From assembly GCA_963620595.1 (NCBI GenBank), contig CAVFAY010000007.1:1-64000 (forward strand): DNA of 64,000 bases, written 5' to 3'. Below are positions 42,193-51,503 of the stretch, piece by piece. Both the position numbers and the translations under genes were made by a program. How positions within the stretch are numbered: position 1 is the stretch's first letter; the number at the start of each line of letters is the position of its first letter. The notes beneath the pieces are model-generated. The model searched no databases. It saw only the letters and a list, made by a program, of their open reading frames with translations, and was not told the DNA's origin. This stretch comes from Butyricicoccus_A sp963620595 (lineage in GTDB: Bacteria > Bacillota > Clostridia > Oscillospirales > Butyricicoccaceae).

Positions 42193-43923
42193 TCAAGAAA
42201 TTCTTCCATTCTCCATCTCGTACACGACATTCGCCACGTTCATCGTGGATACTCTGTGCGATACCAAGACAATCGTTTTGTTCTCCGCCGATTCCTTCAG
42301 GGCTTTTAGAATGATGCCCTCATTCAACGAATCGAGGTTGGAGGACGGCTCATCGAGCAGAATCAACGGGCTGTCATGGAGAAATGCCCGGGCAATGCCA
42401 ATCCGCTGTTTCTCACCGCCGGACAGCGTATCACCCAGCTCTCCGACTTCCGTATCGTATCCCTTTGGGAGCGTCATAATGAAATCATGGATGGATGCTT
42501 TCTTTGCCGCCTCCATGATCTCCTCTCTGGATGTATCCGGTTTGGCAATGGCAATATTGTTTGCAATCGAATCGTGAAACAGGTGGGTTTCCTGCGTCAC
42601 ATAGCTTTCCATGTCCCGCAGATGCTTGGTCGAAATCGTTCGGACGTCCGTGCCGTTTACCGATACGCTGCCGTCCTGTACATCCCAGAACCGCATCAAG
42701 AGCTTTAACAGCGTGGATTTTCCGGAACCGCTCGCGCCGTGAATGCCTGTGATTTGATTCGGCTGTAACTTTAGTGAATATTGGTCTAAAATCATCTCAT
42801 TTTCGTAAGCAAAAGTTACATTCTTAACCTCTGCTCCGGAAAAATCCCGGCTCTGCGTACCGGCAGGTTCTGCCTCTCCCGAAATTTCTTCCACGAGCGG
42901 GGTCTCTTCCAGCAGGGAAAGAACACGCTCTCCGCTCGCCAGTGTCTGGTTCAGATTGTTGGACAGGCTGGACAACGCCACGACCGGCCCGAACGAACCC
43001 ATCATGGCGATGGTACAGGTGATAATTCCTTCAAAGCCCATCTCGCCCTTGGCGTACAGCCAGATGGTCAGCGCGAGCATCCCAAACGATGCGAGCAGAA
43101 TCACCGTGTTCGTGAGCGAACGCTGTGCGCCTTCCATCCGGCTCAAGGTCTCTTGCATGTCTGCCAGCTTTTTGGAGCGCTGGGTCATCTGCTCTTTTCT
43201 CTTGTCTCCCTGTCCGTATTGGATGGTCTCGTCCAGTCCGCGCAGAGAATCCAGAACAAAGCTGTTCAGGTCTCCAAAGCTCGTGCGGAATGCCATGCCC
43301 TTCTCGCTGCCGCGTCTGCCATTCCACAGCGGGATGACAGCACCGACAATCAGATACGCGATCAGGGCAAGCAGACCTGCCAGCCAGTGGTATCTTCCGA
43401 TAAACAGCACCAGGATGACCGAGGTCAGGGCGGCAATCGCAATCGGGGAAATGGTATGGGCATAGAACACCTCGAGCAATTCAATATCTGTTGTGATAAG
43501 GGAGATGAGATTTCCCTTGTCTCGGCCTTCCAGCTTTGCCGGACACAGCTTTCTCAATGCCGCAAATACCTTGTGTCGGATGATTGCCAGCAGCTTAAAA
43601 GCAATAAAATGATTGCAGTACTGTTCCGCATAATGCAGAACGCCGCGAAGCACGGCGATCACGAGCATTGCGGTGATGACAGTCTTGACCGGTGCCGCTG
43701 CCAGCCACAGCTTGTCCACCGGAACGATGATTCCGGCGGCTCCCGTCAAAAGTCCATGGATAATCACCTGTCCTGCCAATATCGTCAGGAAGATGGCACA
43801 CAAATACCCCAAGGTTCCCAGAATGATGGCTGCCAGCATGATATGCAGCAGCGGTTTGACCAGTCCAATCAGGCTACCCATGATCCGCATGGCACTTCTG
43901 CGTTTTGTGGTCTGTTCGCTCAT
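42193..43923 (-). CDS. ABC exporter, fused permease and ATPase (CydC-like)
   Basis: 576 residues: six membrane helices (about 20-320), then an ATPase domain with Walker A GASGSGKST, signature LSGGEKQR and Walker B LILLDEP. It forms a heterodimer with the gene that overlaps it by 4 bp. The pair has the layout of CydDC thiol exporters, but this subfamily in Clostridia is also annotated as generic lipid or drug exporters, so the cargo is open. The C-terminus ends near a weak inverted repeat. Confidence 0.88.
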   Translation of the reverse strand: MSEQTTKRRSAMRIMGSLIGLVKPLLHIMLAAIILGTLGYLCAIFLTILAGQVIIHGLLTGAAGIIVPVDKLWLAAAPVKTVITAMLVIAVLRGVLHYAEQYCNHFIAFKLLAIIRHKVFAALRKLCPAKLEGRDKGNLISLITTDIELLEVFYAHTISPIAIAALTSVILVLFIGRYHWLAGLLALIAYLIVGAVIPLWNGRRGSEKGMAFRTSFGDLNSFVLDSLRGLDETIQYGQGDKRKEQMTQRSKKLADMQETLSRMEGAQRSLTNTVILLASFGMLALTIWLYAKGEMGFEGIITCTIAMMGSFGPVVALSSLSNNLNQTLASGERVLSLLEETPLVEEISGEAEPAGTQSRDFSGAEVKNVTFAYENEMILDQYSLKLQPNQITGIHGASGSGKSTLLKLLMRFWDVQDGSVSVNGTDVRTISTKHLRDMESYVTQETHLFHDSIANNIAIAKPDTSREEIMEAAKKASIHDFIMTLPKGYDTEVGELGDTLSGGEKQRIGIARAFLHDSPLILLDEPSSNLDSLNEGIILKALKESAENKTIVLVSHRVSTMNVANVVYEMENGRIS

Positions 43924-45662
43924 GATGCCGCCCCTCCCTTTCCGTAGTTTTCCAGTGCCATCTGGCTGTCGTACAGATGTCTGTATGCACCGTTTCGATG
44001 CATGAGCTGTGCATGTGTGCCGCTCTCCTTGATTTCTCCGTCCTGTAGGAAATAAATCGCATCCGACTTCACGACATTGGCGAGTCTGTGGGAAATCAAA
44101 AGCACGGTCTTTGTCTTTGCCAGCTCGTGGATGACGTCCATAATCTGTTCTTCACTCTCTATATCTATGTTGGACGCCGCTTCGTCAAAGATGTACACGG
44201 CACTGTCCGTCCGCAGCAGCGCTCTGGCAATGACCAGTCTCTGGCACTGACCGCCGGATAGATTGCTTGCTTTTTCTAACAGCTGGGTCTGCAAGCCGTT
44301 TTGCGTCTGCAAAAATCCCCAAAGATTGACCTTTTGAAGCACGGCCTCCATCTCTTGCTCTGTTGCATCCGGCTTCGCCATTTTTAGATTTTCTTCCACG
44401 GTGCCCTTGAACAGATAGCTGTTATGGCGAACAAGTACCACGTGCTTCATCAGGTCGCTTTCCTTCACCTCGGAAAGCGGCACGCCGCCAATGGTGATTT
44501 CTCCGGTATAGCCTCTATTCTTTGCGGCGAGGATGCCGGCAATCGTGCTCTTGCCGCATCCCGATTCACCTACCAGTGACACAAAGCTTCCGGCAGGAAG
44601 CTGCAAGTTGATTCCCTTTAGAATCTCTCTGTCCGCTTCATAGGAAAAATGGACATCGCGTAATGTGACATCCAATGCGCCGTCCGGCAGGGTCTGTTGC
44701 CCGGTTTTTGGCTCTGTCAGATCCAAAATCTTAAAGATTTTATCGCTTGCCGCCATGCCGTTCATGGCGATATGGAAGAAAGAACCGAGCAGTCGGAGCG
44801 GAAGGAAAAACTCGCTGGCGAGCAGAACGATGCACAATGTGCCTGCCACGCCGACATTTCCCTGTAAAAATTCCGATACCGCAACCGCCATGCCGATTGC
44901 CGCCCCGCCATACGCCACAATGTCCATGACGCTGGTTGAGTTGAGCTGCATCGTCAGTACCTTCATCGTAATGCGGCGGAAATTCTGGGATTCGGCATCC
45001 ATCTCGTCTGCCTTCTGCTGGTCTGCCTGATAAATTTTTAGCGTGGTCAGTCCCTGCAAATTTTCCAGAAACGAATCACCCAGTCCGGTATAGATGCTCC
45101 AATACTTATTGAGCAGTTTCTTTGCGATCTTCTGCACCACTACGATAGAAATTGGAATCAGTGGTACACAGATCAACAGGACAACACTCGCTTTCAGGCT
45201 CACGCGGCAAAGAATGACAAACAAGGTCAGCGGCGCGAGCAGACTGTAGAACAGCTGCGGAAGATACTTGCCAAAATAGGTTTCCAGCTGCTCGACGCCT
45301 TCGGTCGAAACCTGTACGATCTCTGAAGAGGATACCTGTTCGCTGTAGGAAGCTCCCAGCTTCAACAGTTTTTCATATATCTTTTCGCGCAGAATCCGCT
45401 TAACATCCACGCACGCCAGATAGGACGATCTTGCTCCCATCCGCTCGCACACGAAGCGAATCGCCACAACCAGAACGAAAACCAGCACCGTCCGTTCCAG
45501 AATCGGCACAGTTACTGTCCGGTATACCACCCGTTCCAGCAAATCCGCGATGCAAAAGACCGCCAATACCTGCGACAGAAGCGCCGCCCACTGCCACAAA
45601 ATCGTATAGACGATGTACTTTTTTGCGTGGGACAACAGCCCCACCAGTCTCGTTTTAATCAT
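43920..45662 (-). CDS. ABC exporter, fused permease and ATPase (CydD-like)
   Basis: 580 residues: membrane domain with six helices, then Walker A GESGCGKST, signature NLSGGQCQR and Walker B AVYIFDEAAS; the residue after Walker B Asp-Glu is Ala. It is translationally coupled to the CydC-like gene through ATGA. No cytochrome bd genes are nearby, so the cyd assignment rests on the domain pattern only. Confidence 0.88.
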   Translation of the reverse strand: MIKTRLVGLLSHAKKYIVYTILWQWAALLSQVLAVFCIADLLERVVYRTVTVPILERTVLVFVLVVAIRFVCERMGARSSYLACVDVKRILREKIYEKLLKLGASYSEQVSSSEIVQVSTEGVEQLETYFGKYLPQLFYSLLAPLTLFVILCRVSLKASVVLLICVPLIPISIVVVQKIAKKLLNKYWSIYTGLGDSFLENLQGLTTLKIYQADQQKADEMDAESQNFRRITMKVLTMQLNSTSVMDIVAYGGAAIGMAVAVSEFLQGNVGVAGTLCIVLLASEFFLPLRLLGSFFHIAMNGMAASDKIFKILDLTEPKTGQQTLPDGALDVTLRDVHFSYEADREILKGINLQLPAGSFVSLVGESGCGKSTIAGILAAKNRGYTGEITIGGVPLSEVKESDLMKHVVLVRHNSYLFKGTVEENLKMAKPDATEQEMEAVLQKVNLWGFLQTQNGLQTQLLEKASNLSGGQCQRLVIARALLRTDSAVYIFDEAASNIDIESEEQIMDVIHELAKTKTVLLISHRLANVVKSDAIYFLQDGEIKESGTHAQLMHRNGAYRHLYDSQMALENYGKGGAAS

Positions 45663-45740
45663 AGGAATATTACCCCGCGTTAATCTTTCTTGCCACTAGT
45701 ATATCGAAAATTCGCCGCGGAGTAAATACCAATTTTCGCA

Positions 45741-45778
45741 GAAAAAAGCTCCCCGCACGGCTTTCGCCATACGGGGGC
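45741..45778 (-). terminator. Terminator of the SDR/aldo-keto reductase unit
   Basis: On the minus strand GCCCCCGT-GGC pairs with GCC-GTGCGGGGAGC around GAAA, followed by TTTTTTC, 7 bp after the SDR stop codon. Confidence 0.85.
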
Positions 45779-45784
45779 AAAAAT

Positions 45785-46585
45785 TTATATCTTCTTCATC
45801 AGGCGTGCGCGAATATCATTTCGGAATGCCTCATCTCCAAGCTCCTGTCGTTTTTGATACAGCTCTTTTGTAATTTTTCCTGTCACATAACACATGCGAT
45901 TGGTGTCCCCGTCTGTTACAGCACGATAAATATCCTGTGCCACTTCTTCCGGTAATTCCAGATCATTCATGTCCGGCATGAGCATTTCTGTCTGATTTTT
46001 GATTAACGTGTCAAATCCCGGCATTTCTGATAGCTCCATTTGAAATCCTGTCTTGACGACGCCCGGAACGATGGTTTTTACCTGAATACCAAACGGTGCA
46101 AGCTCATGATAGAGCATCTCGCACACACCGGTGACCGCCCATTTGTCCGCCGCATAGATGCCATCCAGAGCCAGCCCCATCTCACCGGCAAGCGAAGTGG
46201 TCGTTAAAATCATGCCGCGTTTCTTTGCTTTGAAATAGGGAATAAATTTCTGTGTGACACGAATCATGCCAAGCAGATTTGTGTTTAAGGATCTCTGCAT
46301 GGCTTCCTCGGTCATATCCTCAAACCGAGTTTTCATGCCATAACCTGCATTGTTGAACAATACATCTACGTCATATGTTTCAAGCACTTCGGATACGGTG
46401 CGCGCAATCAGTTCCGGCTTTGTCACATCCAGCGGGTAGATGAACACATTTTCATAAGATGTTAATTCTGTTTCTTTTTCCGGCGAACGCATGGTTGCAA
46501 TCACCGTCCAGCCCTTTTCTGCAAATACTTTCGCGGTCGCTTTTCCAATTCCCGATGAGAAACCCACAATAAAAATCGTATGCAT
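45785..46585 (-). CDS. Short-chain dehydrogenase/reductase (classical SDR)
   Basis: 266 residues with the cofactor site GFSSGIGKAT (8-17), NNAGYG, the catalytic Ser in TTTSLAGEMG, and Tyr/Lys in YAADK. It is an NAD(P)-dependent oxidoreductase on an unknown alcohol or ketone. Second gene of a MerR-controlled pair, 12 bp after the aldo-keto reductase gene. Confidence 0.92.
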   Translation of the reverse strand: MHTIFIVGFSSGIGKATAKVFAEKGWTVIATMRSPEKETELTSYENVFIYPLDVTKPELIARTVSEVLETYDVDVLFNNAGYGMKTRFEDMTEEAMQRSLNTNLLGMIRVTQKFIPYFKAKKRGMILTTTSLAGEMGLALDGIYAADKWAVTGVCEMLYHELAPFGIQVKTIVPGVVKTGFQMELSEMPGFDTLIKNQTEMLMPDMNDLELPEEVAQDIYRAVTDGDTNRMCYVTGKITKELYQKRQELGDEAFRNDIRARLMKKI

Positions 46586-46597
46586 CTGTTTGTCTTC

Positions 46598-47485
46598 TCA
46601 CCAGTTCTTTTTCTCTTTTGTGCAGTCATGATTCTTTTTACGCTGCTCTACCATATTGGCAAACCATTCCACCATAGCCGGGTCATAGTGGGAGAAAAAT
46701 GCGCTTGTTTTCGTATCCAGCGCTGCGATTTGTGCCATGTCTTCCGCAGAGAGTGTGAAGTCGAACACATGCAAATTCTCCTGCATCCGCTCAATATGCG
46801 TGGATTTCGGGATCACCACCACACCGCGCTGCAAGTGCCAGTGAAGAATGACCTGTGCTGCGCTCTTGCCATACTTTTTGCCGATCTCATTGAGCACAGG
46901 GTTCTGGAACATATCGCCTCTGCCCTCACCAAACGGTGCCCACGCCTCGATCTGGACACCGTACTTGTCCATCCACGCTTTTGCCTCTTCCTGTTGATGA
47001 AATGGGTGTACCTCCACCTGATTGACCATTGGCTTGATGCGGGCAAAGGAGCAAATATCTACTAGACGATCCGGATAGAAGTTCGACACGCCAATGGCAC
47101 GGATTTTGCCTTCTTCGTACAGCTCTTCCAACGCACGCCATGCGCCGTAATAATCCGAATACGGCTGATGCAGCAGACAGAGGTCAAGATAGTCTGTGCG
47201 CAGCTTTTTCATAGAGTCCAGCACGGATGCCTTGGCCTGCTCGTAGCCGTAATGTTCAATCCAGACCTTGGTAGTCAGAAAAATATCCTTGCGAGGAACA
47301 CCGGATTTTTCTATCGCCGCACCGACCTGCTCCTCGTTGAAATAGCTCTGCGCCGTGTCAATGGCGCGATAGCCGACCTTTAGCGCATCCAGTACGCAGC
47401 GTTCACATTCCTCCTGTGTCACCTGAAACACGCCATATCCCAACTGTGGCATGTTCACGCCATTGCTCAACGTAATATCGTTCAT
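46598..47485 (-). CDS. Aldo/keto reductase
   Basis: 295 residues from ATG 47485 (an adjacent ATG at 47488 is very close to GGGAGG). Family features are the N-terminal NGVNMPQLGYGVFQV, the catalytic Tyr in DTAQSYFNEEQVG, Lys in FLTTKVW and His in CLLHQPYSDYYGAW. It reduces aldehydes or ketones with NADPH. Together with the SDR it likely detoxifies carbonyl compounds; the divergent MerR gene supports stress induction. Confidence 0.94.
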   Translation of the reverse strand: MNDITLSNGVNMPQLGYGVFQVTQEECERCVLDALKVGYRAIDTAQSYFNEEQVGAAIEKSGVPRKDIFLTTKVWIEHYGYEQAKASVLDSMKKLRTDYLDLCLLHQPYSDYYGAWRALEELYEEGKIRAIGVSNFYPDRLVDICSFARIKPMVNQVEVHPFHQQEEAKAWMDKYGVQIEAWAPFGEGRGDMFQNPVLNEIGKKYGKSAAQVILHWHLQRGVVVIPKSTHIERMQENLHVFDFTLSAEDMAQIAALDTKTSAFFSHYDPAMVEWFANMVEQRKKNHDCTKEKKNW

Positions 47486-47527
47486 CATAAAATCCTCCCG
47501 TTGCTTTGTCTGTTTTCCTGTGCTATT

Positions 47528-47558
47528 ATCGTATCAGCCGGTAGTTACTACCGGTCAA
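47528..47558 (-). promoter_or_regulatory. MerR-type promoter of the aldo-keto reductase operon
   Basis: On the minus strand, -35 TTGACC (47553-47558) and -10 TACGAT (47528-47533) are 19 bp apart, the stretched spacing used by MerR regulators. The spacer holds the perfect palindrome CCGGTAGTTACTACCGG (47538-47554). Confidence 0.85.
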
Positions 47559-47589
47559 GAACTTTTTTTCAAAAGCAGGAGGATTTTTT

Positions 47590-47991
47590 ATGTATTCAAT
47601 GAAAGAGGCTTGTGCTCTCACCGATATGACCTATGAAAATCTGAAATTCTACTGTAACGAAGGGTTAGTTCCGCATGTCAAGCGAGACAGCCGGAATTAT
47701 CGTGTCTTTGATGAGCACGACATCAAGTGGATTCAAAGCCTGAACTGCTTGAAAAGCTGCGGGATGAGCATCGCAGAGATGAAAAAATATCTGGCTCTCT
47801 GTATGGAAGGCGAAGGCACGATTCCGGAACGCAAGGTCATTCTTGCGGGCAAAAAGAAAGCCCTGCTCCAATCCATTGCGGAGCTGCAAAAGGCAGTGGC
47901 TTACATCGACTGGAAACAGGAGTTCTATGATGATGTCCTGTCCGGCAAGACAGCGTACAGCAGCAATCTGGTGCCGGAACTGATGAAGTGA
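47590..47991 (+). CDS. MerR-family transcriptional regulator
   Basis: 133 residues: winged HTH at the N-terminus (YSMKEACALTDMTYENLKFYCNEGLV, read as two parts of one domain) and a coiled-coil dimerisation helix with KKKALLQSIAELQKAVAYID. There is no metal-binding cysteine loop, so a carbonyl or drug-type signal is more likely. It is divergent from the aldo-keto reductase gene across a typical MerR operator. AGGAGG precedes ATG 47590. Confidence 0.92.
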   Translation: MYSMKEACALTDMTYENLKFYCNEGLVPHVKRDSRNYRVFDEHDIKWIQSLNCLKSCGMSIAEMKKYLALCMEGEGTIPERKVILAGKKKALLQSIAELQKAVAYIDWKQEFYDDVLSGKTAYSSNLVPELMK

Positions 47992-48003
47992 TTTGCTTGT
48001 ATA

Positions 48004-48049
48004 AAAAAGCTCCCCGTACCGCTTTTCTCTGCGATACGGGGAGCTTTTT
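48004..48049 (+). terminator. Bidirectional terminator between merR-type gene and the sugar region
   Basis: AAAAAGCTCCCCGTA pairs with TACGGGGAGCTTTTT across about 16 nt; U-runs on both strands serve the converging units ending at 47991 and 48072. Confidence 0.85.
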
Positions 48050-48071
48050 CATGGTATTTTTGTATGGGAAC

Positions 48072-49007
48072 TTATCTTGCGTAGATGCCAAAGCCTTCCG
48101 GCATCGGCTCGGTGATGCTCGGTACACCGACGAGGTTCTTTTCGATGAGCTCACGGGTGCGGGTGCCGTCGGAGATGGCTCTCTCCGGGAATCCGAGCGG
48201 GTTGAAGGTTGCGATGGTGTCATCCTGCTCGTTGAAGCCGATTTCACGCAGCGTCTTGAAGATGCGGTCGAAATCAATGTCGCCTTCACCCAGATGGCCG
48301 ATGTGCGCATGGGCACGAACCGTGCCATTTGCATACAGCGGAGCCGGATTGATGTTGTAGCGGAACAGCTTGGTGTAGTCGTAGGTATCTGCGAACAGCA
48401 CGTGCTTCAGATGCTTGCGCGCATACTTCAGGTTATGCTCAATGTCGCCCTTGCCGCCGTCGTAGTGGAACGTGTGCGGGATGGAGTACAGATAACCCAG
48501 CGACGGGCTGTCGTAGTAGCGAATAATGTCGTAGGCGTCGTTGTTGTGCTCGTAGAAATCATCCGGGTGTGCCTGAATATCCAGACGGATACCGCGCTGC
48601 TCCATGATCGGAACCAGCTCGTCGAGAGACTTCATGAGCTTTGCCTCGCACAGCTCCGGATTGTCTCTGCCAGGGCCAAGCTCGGTGTTGAACACGCGGA
48701 TGTCCATCAGTTCACCGATCTCGAACATCTTCTTCCAGCAGTCTACCGCGTACTGACGAACGAACTCGTCCGGGTCCTGCCAGTGGAAGCCGGTGGTCAG
48801 AGAAGCGATCTTCAGACCGGCATCGGCAATTGCCTTCTTGTGCCACAGAACCTCTTCCTTGGTAGCCTTCGGACGCTTCCAGAAGCCCGGGAAGTCTGCG
48901 TTGTACGGATTGATATATTCATAGCCTGCGCGAGCAACCGTGTCGTACTGTTCCTCGTATGTCATACCGGTTTCCCAGAATGCGCTGCCGTCAAATGCGA
49001 TTTTCAT
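48072..49007 (-). CDS. Sugar phosphate isomerase/epimerase-family TIM-barrel protein
   Basis: 311 residues of the AP-endonuclease-2-like TIM-barrel superfamily. Metal-ligand acids and histidines of the fold are visible in VFNTELGPG, LDIQAHPDDFYEHN, SIPHTFHYDGGKGD and AHIGHLGEGDIDF. Members isomerise or epimerise sugars or keto-inositols. Last gene of the oxidoreductase-isomerase group; 27 bp separate it from its homologous neighbour. Confidence 0.88.
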   Translation of the reverse strand: MKIAFDGSAFWETGMTYEEQYDTVARAGYEYINPYNADFPGFWKRPKATKEEVLWHKKAIADAGLKIASLTTGFHWQDPDEFVRQYAVDCWKKMFEIGELMDIRVFNTELGPGRDNPELCEAKLMKSLDELVPIMEQRGIRLDIQAHPDDFYEHNNDAYDIIRYYDSPSLGYLYSIPHTFHYDGGKGDIEHNLKYARKHLKHVLFADTYDYTKLFRYNINPAPLYANGTVRAHAHIGHLGEGDIDFDRIFKTLREIGFNEQDDTIATFNPLGFPERAISDGTRTRELIEKNLVGVPSITEPMPEGFGIYAR

Positions 49008-49034
49008 AGGTACTCCTCCTCTGTATTTCTGTCG

Positions 49035-50033
49035 TTAAGAAAGCATGGTTTCCTTCAGGAATGCTGCGGATTTCTGAATAGCAATCAGGTTGTTCGGCAT
49101 CAGCGGGTCTTCTACCTCGATGGATACCGGGCCATGGTAATCTCCCTCTGCCAGGGTTGCGAAGAAGGTCTTCCACCACAGCGCGTCATGACCGTAACCG
49201 ACTGCGACATAGTTCCACGAACGGGTGACTGCCGGGCCGTTGTAAATGCCCTGCTCGTAGCAGTCCAGACCCTTGATATGCGGGTTGATGCGGGAATCCT
49301 TGCCGTGTACGTGATAAACAGCCTTCTTCTTGCACAGCTCGCGTGCCATAGCCAGCGGATCACCGCCCATGAAGAATACGTGGCTCGGATCCAGATTCAG
49401 GCCGATGATGTCACCGACAGCTTCGCGCAGCTTGAGCACGGTCGGCACATTGTAGACGAGGTTCATCGGATGGTTTTCCAGCGCGATGGTCTCTACGCCG
49501 CAGGACTTTGCGAGGTCTGCAGCCTTGCTCCAGAAGTCAATGGCAACGCCCCACTGATAGTTGAGAACGTCCATCATCTCCGGTGGGAAGGTATGGGTTA
49601 CCCAGTTGAGCGTGGTGTCGTTCGGTGCACCTGCCGGAAGACCCGACTGTGCGACAACATGCTTGACGCCGAGCAGCTCTGCCAGACGGAAGGTGTTCAT
49701 GACGTCCGGTGCGTGGCTTGCCCAACGCTCGCCCGGGCCAATCGCATTGGCGGAGCAGTTCAGAGCGTACAGCTCCAAGCCGCGGCTCTCAATGGCGTTC
49801 AGGAAGTCCTTGCGAGCTTCTGCGCTGTGCAGCAGCTTCTCCATGTCCAGATGCGGCGCACAGGAGTAACCGCCGGTTGCGATTTCGAGCACCTGAATGC
49901 CCATCTTGACTGCTTCGTCCAGCACCTGCTCGAACGGCATATCCGGCAGACCGTCTGTAAACAGACCCAGCTTCATCGGATTCGGATTAAAGGATGCCAC
50001 CGGCATATCAAAATCTTTTGGATCTACACTCAT
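49035..50033 (-). CDS. Sugar phosphate isomerase/epimerase-family TIM-barrel protein
   Basis: 332 residues of the same superfamily as the downstream neighbour, with IALENHPMNLVYN, GLNLDPSHVFFMGGDP and YHVHGKDSRI supplying metal-binding Glu, Asp and His. The substrate is unknown. It is placed between a Gfo/Idh/MocA oxidoreductase and another isomerase, a grouping found in inositol, 3-keto-glycoside and C-glycoside catabolism. AGGAGG precedes ATG 50033. Confidence 0.88.
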   Translation of the reverse strand: MSVDPKDFDMPVASFNPNPMKLGLFTDGLPDMPFEQVLDEAVKMGIQVLEIATGGYSCAPHLDMEKLLHSAEARKDFLNAIESRGLELYALNCSANAIGPGERWASHAPDVMNTFRLAELLGVKHVVAQSGLPAGAPNDTTLNWVTHTFPPEMMDVLNYQWGVAIDFWSKAADLAKSCGVETIALENHPMNLVYNVPTVLKLREAVGDIIGLNLDPSHVFFMGGDPLAMARELCKKKAVYHVHGKDSRINPHIKGLDCYEQGIYNGPAVTRSWNYVAVGYGHDALWWKTFFATLAEGDYHGPVSIEVEDPLMPNNLIAIQKSAAFLKETMLS

Positions 50034-50049
50034 TTTTATATCCTCCTAA

Positions 50050-51207
50050 TCAAAACGCAATCCAAGCAGAGTCCTTGTCTGCGGATTCTACGCACTTATC
50101 AACCCACTTGACACCGAGTACACCGGCATGAATGTCCGGATACCAGAAGTCGATCTTCTCGCCCTTTTCGCAGCGATCAATCGCAATGGCGAACTTGGTG
50201 TACAGATTGCTCCAAGCCTCGAACAGGCCTTCCGGATGGCCGCCGCCGATGCGGTCGTCTGCCAGAGCTTCCGGATACAGATAGCTGTTGCCTCTGCCCA
50301 GCAGGCGCGGGGATTCGCCCTGTACCTCGTAGGACAGATAGTTCGGCTTTTCCGCGTCCCAAGCGACAGAAGCCTTTTCACCGACGATGCGAATGCGGAA
50401 GCCGAACTGCTCACCTGCATTGACACCGCTCGACCAGATGTATCCGATCGCGCCGTTATCATATTCCATGATGGACATCGCGTTGTCTTCCAGCTGTCTG
50501 CCTTCTACGAAGGACTGCTTGGTGCACATCAGTCTCTTGATGCCCAGATCCGGGCAAATTGCCTCGGTCAGGTACAGCATATGAGTACCAACGTCGCCCA
50601 TCGAGAATGCCGGACCTGCCTTCTTCGGGTCAACACGCCAAGCCTGAGACTGTGCCTTCTTTTCTACAGCTACGTTGTTGCCGCCGTGTGCAAACTGCAT
50701 ATTGATGATGCGGATTTTGCCGAGGTCGCCGCGGGCAACCATCTGGCGCGCCTGCTCGATCATCTGGTGACCGGCATAGCCGTAGGAGACAAACATAATC
50801 TTGCCGGACTTTTTCACCAGCGCTTCCAGCTCCTCTGCCTGCTCGATGGTGAAGCACAGCGGCTTCTCGCAGTATACATGCAGACCGGCTTCCAGTGCTG
50901 CCTTGGCAATTTCGTAATGGGTAAAGTTCGGGGTTGCGATGGAAACAGCCTGAATGCCGTCCGGACGCTTTGCCTCAGCCTCGAACATGCTCTTGTAATC
51001 GGTGTAGCAGCGGTCTGCGGCTACATGGCAGTTTTCGCCGAATTCAATACCGCGCTCCGGCACGATGTCGAATGCGCCTGCTACCAACTCAAAGTTAAAG
51101 TCTCTCAGAGCTGCGGAGCGATGGATATAACCAATCTGGCTGCCGCGGCCGCCGCCGACCATGCCCCAACGAATCGGCTTGTCTACGTTCTTTTCTCCGA
51201 AGATCAT
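50050..51207 (-). CDS. Gfo/Idh/MocA-family oxidoreductase
   Basis: 385 residues: N-terminal NAD(P) fold with WGMVGGGRGSQIG and the family motif CEKPLCFT (the EKP Lys), then the C-terminal alpha/beta domain. It likely oxidises a sugar or inositol hydroxyl to a ketone. ATG 51207 follows AGGAGGAAC. Its promoter region carries repeat element copy 1, with a -10 TATACT at 51293-51298 on the minus strand. Confidence 0.92.
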   Translation of the reverse strand: MIFGEKNVDKPIRWGMVGGGRGSQIGYIHRSAALRDFNFELVAGAFDIVPERGIEFGENCHVAADRCYTDYKSMFEAEAKRPDGIQAVSIATPNFTHYEIAKAALEAGLHVYCEKPLCFTIEQAEELEALVKKSGKIMFVSYGYAGHQMIEQARQMVARGDLGKIRIINMQFAHGGNNVAVEKKAQSQAWRVDPKKAGPAFSMGDVGTHMLYLTEAICPDLGIKRLMCTKQSFVEGRQLEDNAMSIMEYDNGAIGYIWSSGVNAGEQFGFRIRIVGEKASVAWDAEKPNYLSYEVQGESPRLLGRGNSYLYPEALADDRIGGGHPEGLFEAWSNLYTKFAIAIDRCEKGEKIDFWYPDIHAGVLGVKWVDKCVESADKDSAWIAF

Positions 51208-51325
51208 AACGAGTTCCTCCTTATTTGTTCAATAGATTGTTTGTGTGATGTTTACGATCTACTGTTGTGTTCTTGTCTTTCTTGTTGTACATAGTATACA
51301 ATATTTTTTAGTTTTTGACTTTCGC

Positions 51326-51397
51326 ATTCCTGCACGACTTTTGCGGGAATCCGGTGTTTTTTGCGGTGTTTTTTCGTGCGGACTGCAAATTCCTGCA
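51326..51397 (-). repeat. Promoter-linked repeat element, copy 1
   Basis: A 72-bp unit read on the minus strand: TGCAGGAATTTGCAGTCCG at one end and GTCGTGCAGGAAT at the other, with an A-rich centre that includes ACACCGGATTCCCGC. It lies about 28 bp upstream of the -10 box of the Gfo/Idh/MocA gene. Two further copies sit upstream of the symporter genes at 53165 and 54919. The paired TGCAGGAAT sites suggest a shared activator. Confidence 0.7.
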
Positions 51398-51423
51398 CAA
51401 GTGCTTGCTTACAGAGAGTTTGC

Positions 51424-51457
51424 CGCTTCTCTGCCGCCCGCAGGCGGCAGAGAAGCG
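51424..51457 (-). other. GC-rich hairpin after the SSS symporter gene
   Basis: CGCTTCTCTGCCGCC pairs perfectly over 15 bp with GGCGGCAGAGAAGCG. No U-run follows, so termination would be Rho-type or absent; it may stabilise the 3' end of the symporter mRNA. Confidence 0.6.
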
Positions 51458-51503
51458 ACGGGAGAGAGTTATAGAAGTGCGGTGATAAAATATGTTCGAT
51501 AAT

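Noticed and set aside
42193..45662. True CydDC thiol exporter for cytochrome bd assembly
   Set aside because: The domain plan fits, but no cydAB genes are near and this ABC subfamily has several roles, so no cyd symbol is given.
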